In this document: piece after piece, positions 6,294 through 8,676 of the stretch
How the letters are laid out: each line of letters begins with the position of its first letter
Position numbering within the stretch: position 1 is the first letter of the stretch
NCBI GenBank assembly: GCA_036824465.1
Contig: DAITAC010000141.1
Coordinates: forward strand, 1-8,676
Origin: JAKOQB01 sp036824465
GTDB taxonomy: Bacteria > Pseudomonadota > Gammaproteobacteria > Burkholderiales > Burkholderiaceae_F
DNA length: 8,676 nucleotides
Direction of reading: 5' to 3'
Translations under genes and position numbers: made by a program
The notes under the pieces: generated by a model
Databases searched by the model: none
What the model saw: the letters and a program-made list of their open reading frames with translations, nothing else
What the model was told of the DNA's origin: nothing

Positions 6294-6803
6294 ATGGCGA
6301 CAGCAATCCAGATCGCGACGACGGATCTGTGCGATGCGCACGAAGACCGATTGCAGAGCGGAGCGCTGCGTGTACTCATGCCAGGATGGCTCTGCCTCGG
6401 TCGCAAGCAGCGGTTTCACGGTGCTGCAGTGACGTTGAAACTGTTCGAGGACAACTCTCTTCTGGCTGAAGCCGTGAAGCAGCCCGGTGCGGGCAAGGTC
6501 CTCGTCGTCGATGCCGGGGGCAGTACACGCTGCGCGGTGCTGGGTGGAAACCTTGCTACCGCCGCGGCGAAGAACCAGTGGCAAGGTGTGATCGTGTTCG
6601 GGGCCGTGCGCGATGCCGATGAAATCGACGCATGCGATCTCGGGGTCAGGGCGCTGTCGCTGAACCCGCGTCGCGCCATCAAGCGGAGCGAAGGGCAGCG
6701 CGATCTCGCCGTCGAGATTCATGGTGTTGCCGTGCGTCCGCGCGAGTGGGTTTACGCCGATCGCGATGGCATCCTCATCAGCGCCGAGGCACTGCACGGC
6801 TGA
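6294..6803 (+). CDS. rraA: RraA-family protein, possible HMG/CHA-type aldolase
   Basis: A 169-residue member of the RraA fold, usually annotated as regulator of RNase E. The sequence carries G85-x20-R106-D107-x2-E110, the motif described for class II 4-hydroxy-4-methyl-2-oxoglutarate / 4-carboxy-4-hydroxy-2-oxoadipate aldolases. Those enzymes cleave such acids to pyruvate and a second oxo-acid and use a divalent metal. TTDLCDAHED (9-18), FEDNSL (51-56) and YADRDGILIS (154-163) are family blocks. Length is close to the usual 160. The ATG at 6294 has GGAG 7 nt upstream and lies 4 nt after the MFS stop. Being in an operon with a transporter favours a metabolic enzyme over an RNase regulator, but this is inference. 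Family is firm and reaction uncertain. Confidence 0.9.
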   Translation: MATAIQIATTDLCDAHEDRLQSGALRVLMPGWLCLGRKQRFHGAAVTLKLFEDNSLLAEAVKQPGAGKVLVVDAGGSTRCAVLGGNLATAAAKNQWQGVIVFGAVRDADEIDACDLGVRALSLNPRRAIKRSEGQRDLAVEIHGVAVRPREWVYADRDGILISAEALHG

Positions 6804-6819
6804 GGCATCTCCGGCGCCG

Positions 6820-6837
6820 CGTGTTTTTCAGAACACG
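6820..6837 (+). terminator. Weak hairpin after the MFS-rraA operon
   Basis: CGTGTT and AACACG form a 6-bp stem (extendable by one G-U pair) 16 nt after the rraA-like stop. There is no T-run after it, so it may be only part of a Rho-dependent end or chance. Confidence 0.25.
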
Positions 6838-6954
6838 AGAACGGTTTCATGTCTTGAAATGGCGCCTTGTGCGTGGCAGCAGCCGATCTTTCACAGCTTT
6901 GAATCTTGTTTCGAATGGCGGGATGGATGATTCAAGTCATTGATTCAAAATAAT

Positions 6955-6978
6955 AGATGTAGACATCTTATATAAGAT
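6955..6978. repeat. Two overlapping palindromes upstream of aceA
   Basis: AGATGT-AG-ACATCT (6955-6968) is a perfect 6+2+6 dyad. Overlapping it by four bases, ATCTTATATAAGAT (6965-6978) is a perfect 14-bp palindrome. Both are the size of a dimeric repressor or activator site and lie 124-147 nt before the aceA start. The overlap could make binding at the two sites mutually exclusive. Function is inferred. Confidence 0.5.
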
Positions 6979-7091
6979 AGCAGTCTTGCTGCGCCGCGCC
7001 TCGTTCCCTAGCATCAGCTTCAAGTGTTCGCGCGGCTTTGAGCGCCGCCGGCACCGTGATTCGATGCAGTTCTTGGCCCATCTTTGTAAAC

Positions 7092-7096
7092 AGGAG
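7092..7096 (+). promoter_or_regulatory. Ribosome binding site of aceA
   Basis: AGGAG 5 nt before the ATG at 7102, an efficient Shine-Dalgarno site that confirms the start. Confidence 0.85.
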
Positions 7097-7101
7097 TCAG
7101 C

Positions 7102-8421
7102 ATGACCGCACGCAAGCTTGAAGCGCAACGCCTGCAAAAGGAGTGGAACGAGAGCCCCCGCTGGAAGGGCATCAAACGCGGCTACACCGCGGACGATGTC
7201 GTCAGGCTGCGCGGCTCCCTGCACGTGGAATACACACTGGCGAAACGCGGTGCCGAGCGTCTGTGGCGCTCGATCAATGAAGAGCCGTTCGTCAACGCAC
7301 TCGGTGCCTTGACGGGGAATCAGGCCATGCAGCAGGTCAAGGCGGGATTGAAGGCGATCTACCTGTCGGGCTGGCAGGTCGCTGGAGACGCGAATGTGGC
7401 CGGTGAGATGTATCCAGACCAGTCGCTTTACCCGGTCAATTCGGTGCCCGCCGTCGTTCGTCGGATCAACAACGCGCTGACCCGTTGCGACCAGATCCAG
7501 TGGATGGAAGGCAAGAATCCGGGCGATCCCGGATACATCGATTATTTCGCGCCGATCGTGGCGGACGCTGAAGCCGGCTTTGGCGGCGTGCTCAATGCCT
7601 TCGAACTGATGAAGGCGATGATTGACGCTGGCGCGGCAGGCGTGCACTTTGAAGACCAGCTGGCATCGGTCAAGAAGTGCGGGCACATGGGTGGCAAGGT
7701 CCTTGTGCCGACGCGCGAGGCGGTATCCAAACTGGTCGGCGCGCGTCTGGCCGCGGACGTGATGGGCGTTCCGACGATTCTTGTCGCGCGCACGGACGCT
7801 GAGGCGGCCGATCTGGTGACCAGCGACGTTGACGAAAACGATCGGCCGTTCCTGACGGGCGAGCGCACGGTCGAAGGTTTCTACAAGACCAAGCCAGGTC
7901 TGCAGCAAGCGGTCTCGCGTGGTCTTGCGTATTCACCGTATGCTGACCTCGTTTGGTGCGAAACCGGCAAGCCTGACCTTGCCTACGCGCGCGCCTTCGC
8001 GGAAGCGATCCACAAGCAGTTCCCCGGCAAGATGCTGGCGTACAACTGCTCGCCCAGCTTCAACTGGAAGAAGAATCTCGATGACGCAACGATCGCCAGG
8101 TTCCAGAAGGAACTCGGTGCCATGGGTTACAGGTTCCAGTTCATCACGCTCGCCGGATTCCACAGCCTCAATTACTCGATGTTCAACCTTGCGCACGGCT
8201 ATGCCCGCAGCCAGATGAGCGCTTTCGTTGAGTTGCAGGAAGCCGAGTTCGCGGCGGCGGAAAAAGGCTTCACCGCGGTGAAGCATCAGCGCGAGGTAGG
8301 CACCGGTTACTTCGATGCGGTGACGACGACGATCGAGCATGAAGCTTCGACCGCCGCCCTCAAGGGCTCGACCGAAGATGAACAGTTTCTCGAGCAGCGC
8401 AAACAGAAACTGGCGGCCTGA
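7102..8421 (+). CDS. aceA: Isocitrate lyase
   Basis: A 439-residue isocitrate lyase, the first enzyme of the glyoxylate shunt, which splits isocitrate to glyoxylate and succinate so that acetate and fatty acids can support growth. The hallmark KKCGHMGGK is at 191-199 with catalytic Cys193 (Cys195 in E. coli). Other active-site blocks are SGWQ (89-92), the Mg-binding VADAEAGFGG (153-162), HFEDQ (182-186), ARTDAEA (229-235) and NCSPSFNW (315-322). Length agrees with bacterial class enzymes of about 430 residues. The enzyme is cytoplasmic and a tetramer in the family. It has its own upstream region and a strong ribosome site. Its TGA stop is followed directly by an in-frame TAG. Malate synthase, its pathway partner, is not in the window. 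Confidence 0.98.
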   Translation: MTARKLEAQRLQKEWNESPRWKGIKRGYTADDVVRLRGSLHVEYTLAKRGAERLWRSINEEPFVNALGALTGNQAMQQVKAGLKAIYLSGWQVAGDANVAGEMYPDQSLYPVNSVPAVVRRINNALTRCDQIQWMEGKNPGDPGYIDYFAPIVADAEAGFGGVLNAFELMKAMIDAGAAGVHFEDQLASVKKCGHMGGKVLVPTREAVSKLVGARLAADVMGVPTILVARTDAEAADLVTSDVDENDRPFLTGERTVEGFYKTKPGLQQAVSRGLAYSPYADLVWCETGKPDLAYARAFAEAIHKQFPGKMLAYNCSPSFNWKKNLDDATIARFQKELGAMGYRFQFITLAGFHSLNYSMFNLAHGYARSQMSAFVELQEAEFAAAEKGFTAVKHQREVGTGYFDAVTTTIEHEASTAALKGSTEDEQFLEQRKQKLAA

Positions 8422-8594
8422 TAGGACCCGGGCTGCGTTCGCTGCAGTGCAGCTTGAGGTGGAATGAAGCACGGCCTATTCTTCGCGCCCCAACCAAGTG
8501 CGCGAACCTGATCGTCTGGGCGTTGCGCGAAGACAGAGAAGGGCGAGGTCGAGGAGACGCTGTTAATAAGATCGAGATCAAGACAATTTGCATC
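8422..8594 (+). other. aceA 3' untranslated stretch
   Basis: The 173 nt between the aceA stop and the terminator contain no ORF I can support on either strand. A short dyad GCTGCA-G-TGCAGC (8441-8453) comes 20 nt after the stop but has no T-run. TTAATAAGAT near 8562-8571 is AT-rich and could be a -10 for a very short transcript ending at the terminator. That is speculation. Confidence 0.4.
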
Positions 8595-8620
8595 GGGCCG
8601 CGCAAGCGGCCCTTTTTTTT
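8595..8620 (+). terminator. Strong intrinsic terminator downstream of aceA
   Basis: A perfect 7-bp GC stem, GGGCCGC and GCGGCCC, closed by a GCAA (GNRA-type) tetraloop and followed by eight T residues (8613-8620). This is a textbook Rho-independent terminator on the plus strand. The run of T on one side only makes it one-directional. Confidence 0.92.
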
Positions 8621-8676
8621 GCGGCTGATCGCGCCTGGAAGAAGGACGAGTCTGAATCCGGCGCCCGATGGCAAGA
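8621..8676. other. Right edge, no gene visible
   Basis: The last 56 nt after the terminator hold no recognisable coding start with a proper ribosome site. An ATG at 8668 begins a frame that leaves the window after two more codons, and it cannot be judged. Confidence 0.3.

Larger units (their letters stand above)
6804..7101 (+). promoter_or_regulatory. aceA upstream regulatory region
   Basis: A 298-nt gene-free stretch before isocitrate lyase. Its middle part (about 6894-6990) is strikingly AT-rich against the GC-rich surroundings. It contains three copies of GATTCAA (inverted at 6898-6905 as TTTGAATC, direct at 6929 and 6942, 13 nt apart) and two overlapping dyads at 6955-6978. No consensus promoter is obvious. 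A weak pair, TTGCTG (6986-6991) and TAGCAT (7009-7014) with a 17-nt spacer, would give a leader of about 80 nt. The gene's regulator is probably not local, since no regulator gene is in the window. Confidence 0.6.

Noticed and set aside
5704..6432. 242-codon plus-strand frame over the MFS and rraA junction
   Set aside because: Arg- and Cys-rich low-quality protein out of frame with two clear genes.
6937..7908. 323-codon minus-strand frame over aceA
   Set aside because: It is antisense to a certain isocitrate lyase gene, with no recognisable motif.
8360..8674. 104-codon minus-strand frame at the right edge
   Set aside because: It runs through the terminator hairpin and the end of aceA, with basic low-complexity content.

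Overview
This looks like a chromosomal segment of a GC-rich betaproteobacterium, most likely Burkholderiales. The clues are a Bug/TctC-type solute-binding protein start, a DUF2863-like protein, a betaproteobacterial-style isocitrate lyase, and high GC with strong third-position GC in the real genes. A run of exactly 100 Ns (1061-1160) shows this is a draft scaffold. That gap has removed most of one gene.

Layout. (i) 1-1294, minus strand: a probable two-gene operon, with a Bug-family periplasmic binding protein (only its two ends survive around the gap) followed by an ACMSD-like amidohydrolase. A Shine-Dalgarno-like motif at the left edge suggests a further gene outside the window. (ii) 1379-3487, plus strand: arginase followed 24 nt later by an SCP-x-type thiolase, divergent from the first operon across an 84-nt promoter region. 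(iii) 3494-3518: a perfect 11-bp hairpin that ends two convergent genes. (iv) 3530-4711, minus strand: a DUF2863-like protein of unknown function. (v) 5027-6803, plus strand: a 12-TM MFS transporter (fosmidomycin-resistance-like) and an RraA-family/HMG-aldolase-like protein, 4 nt apart. (vi) 7102-8421, plus strand: isocitrate lyase (aceA). It has its own AT-rich, palindrome-bearing upstream region, and a strong intrinsic terminator lies 173 nt past its stop.

Taken together the genes fit catabolism of organic acids and amino acids. There is uptake of a carboxylate (Bug), an amidohydrolase-type decarboxylase or hydrolase, arginine breakdown, an acyl-CoA thiolase, export or import by an MFS carrier, a possible 2-oxo-acid aldolase, and the glyoxylate-shunt entry enzyme. 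Apart from the neighbouring pairs, nothing shows that they form one pathway.

I found no CRISPR array, phage, transposase, toxin-antitoxin or defence genes, and no tRNA or rRNA. I see no convincing new system. The points most worth a second look are the palindrome cluster upstream of aceA, the gap-broken Bug gene, the unexplained arginase-thiolase pairing, the DUF2863 protein, and possible gene debris at about 4760-5016.
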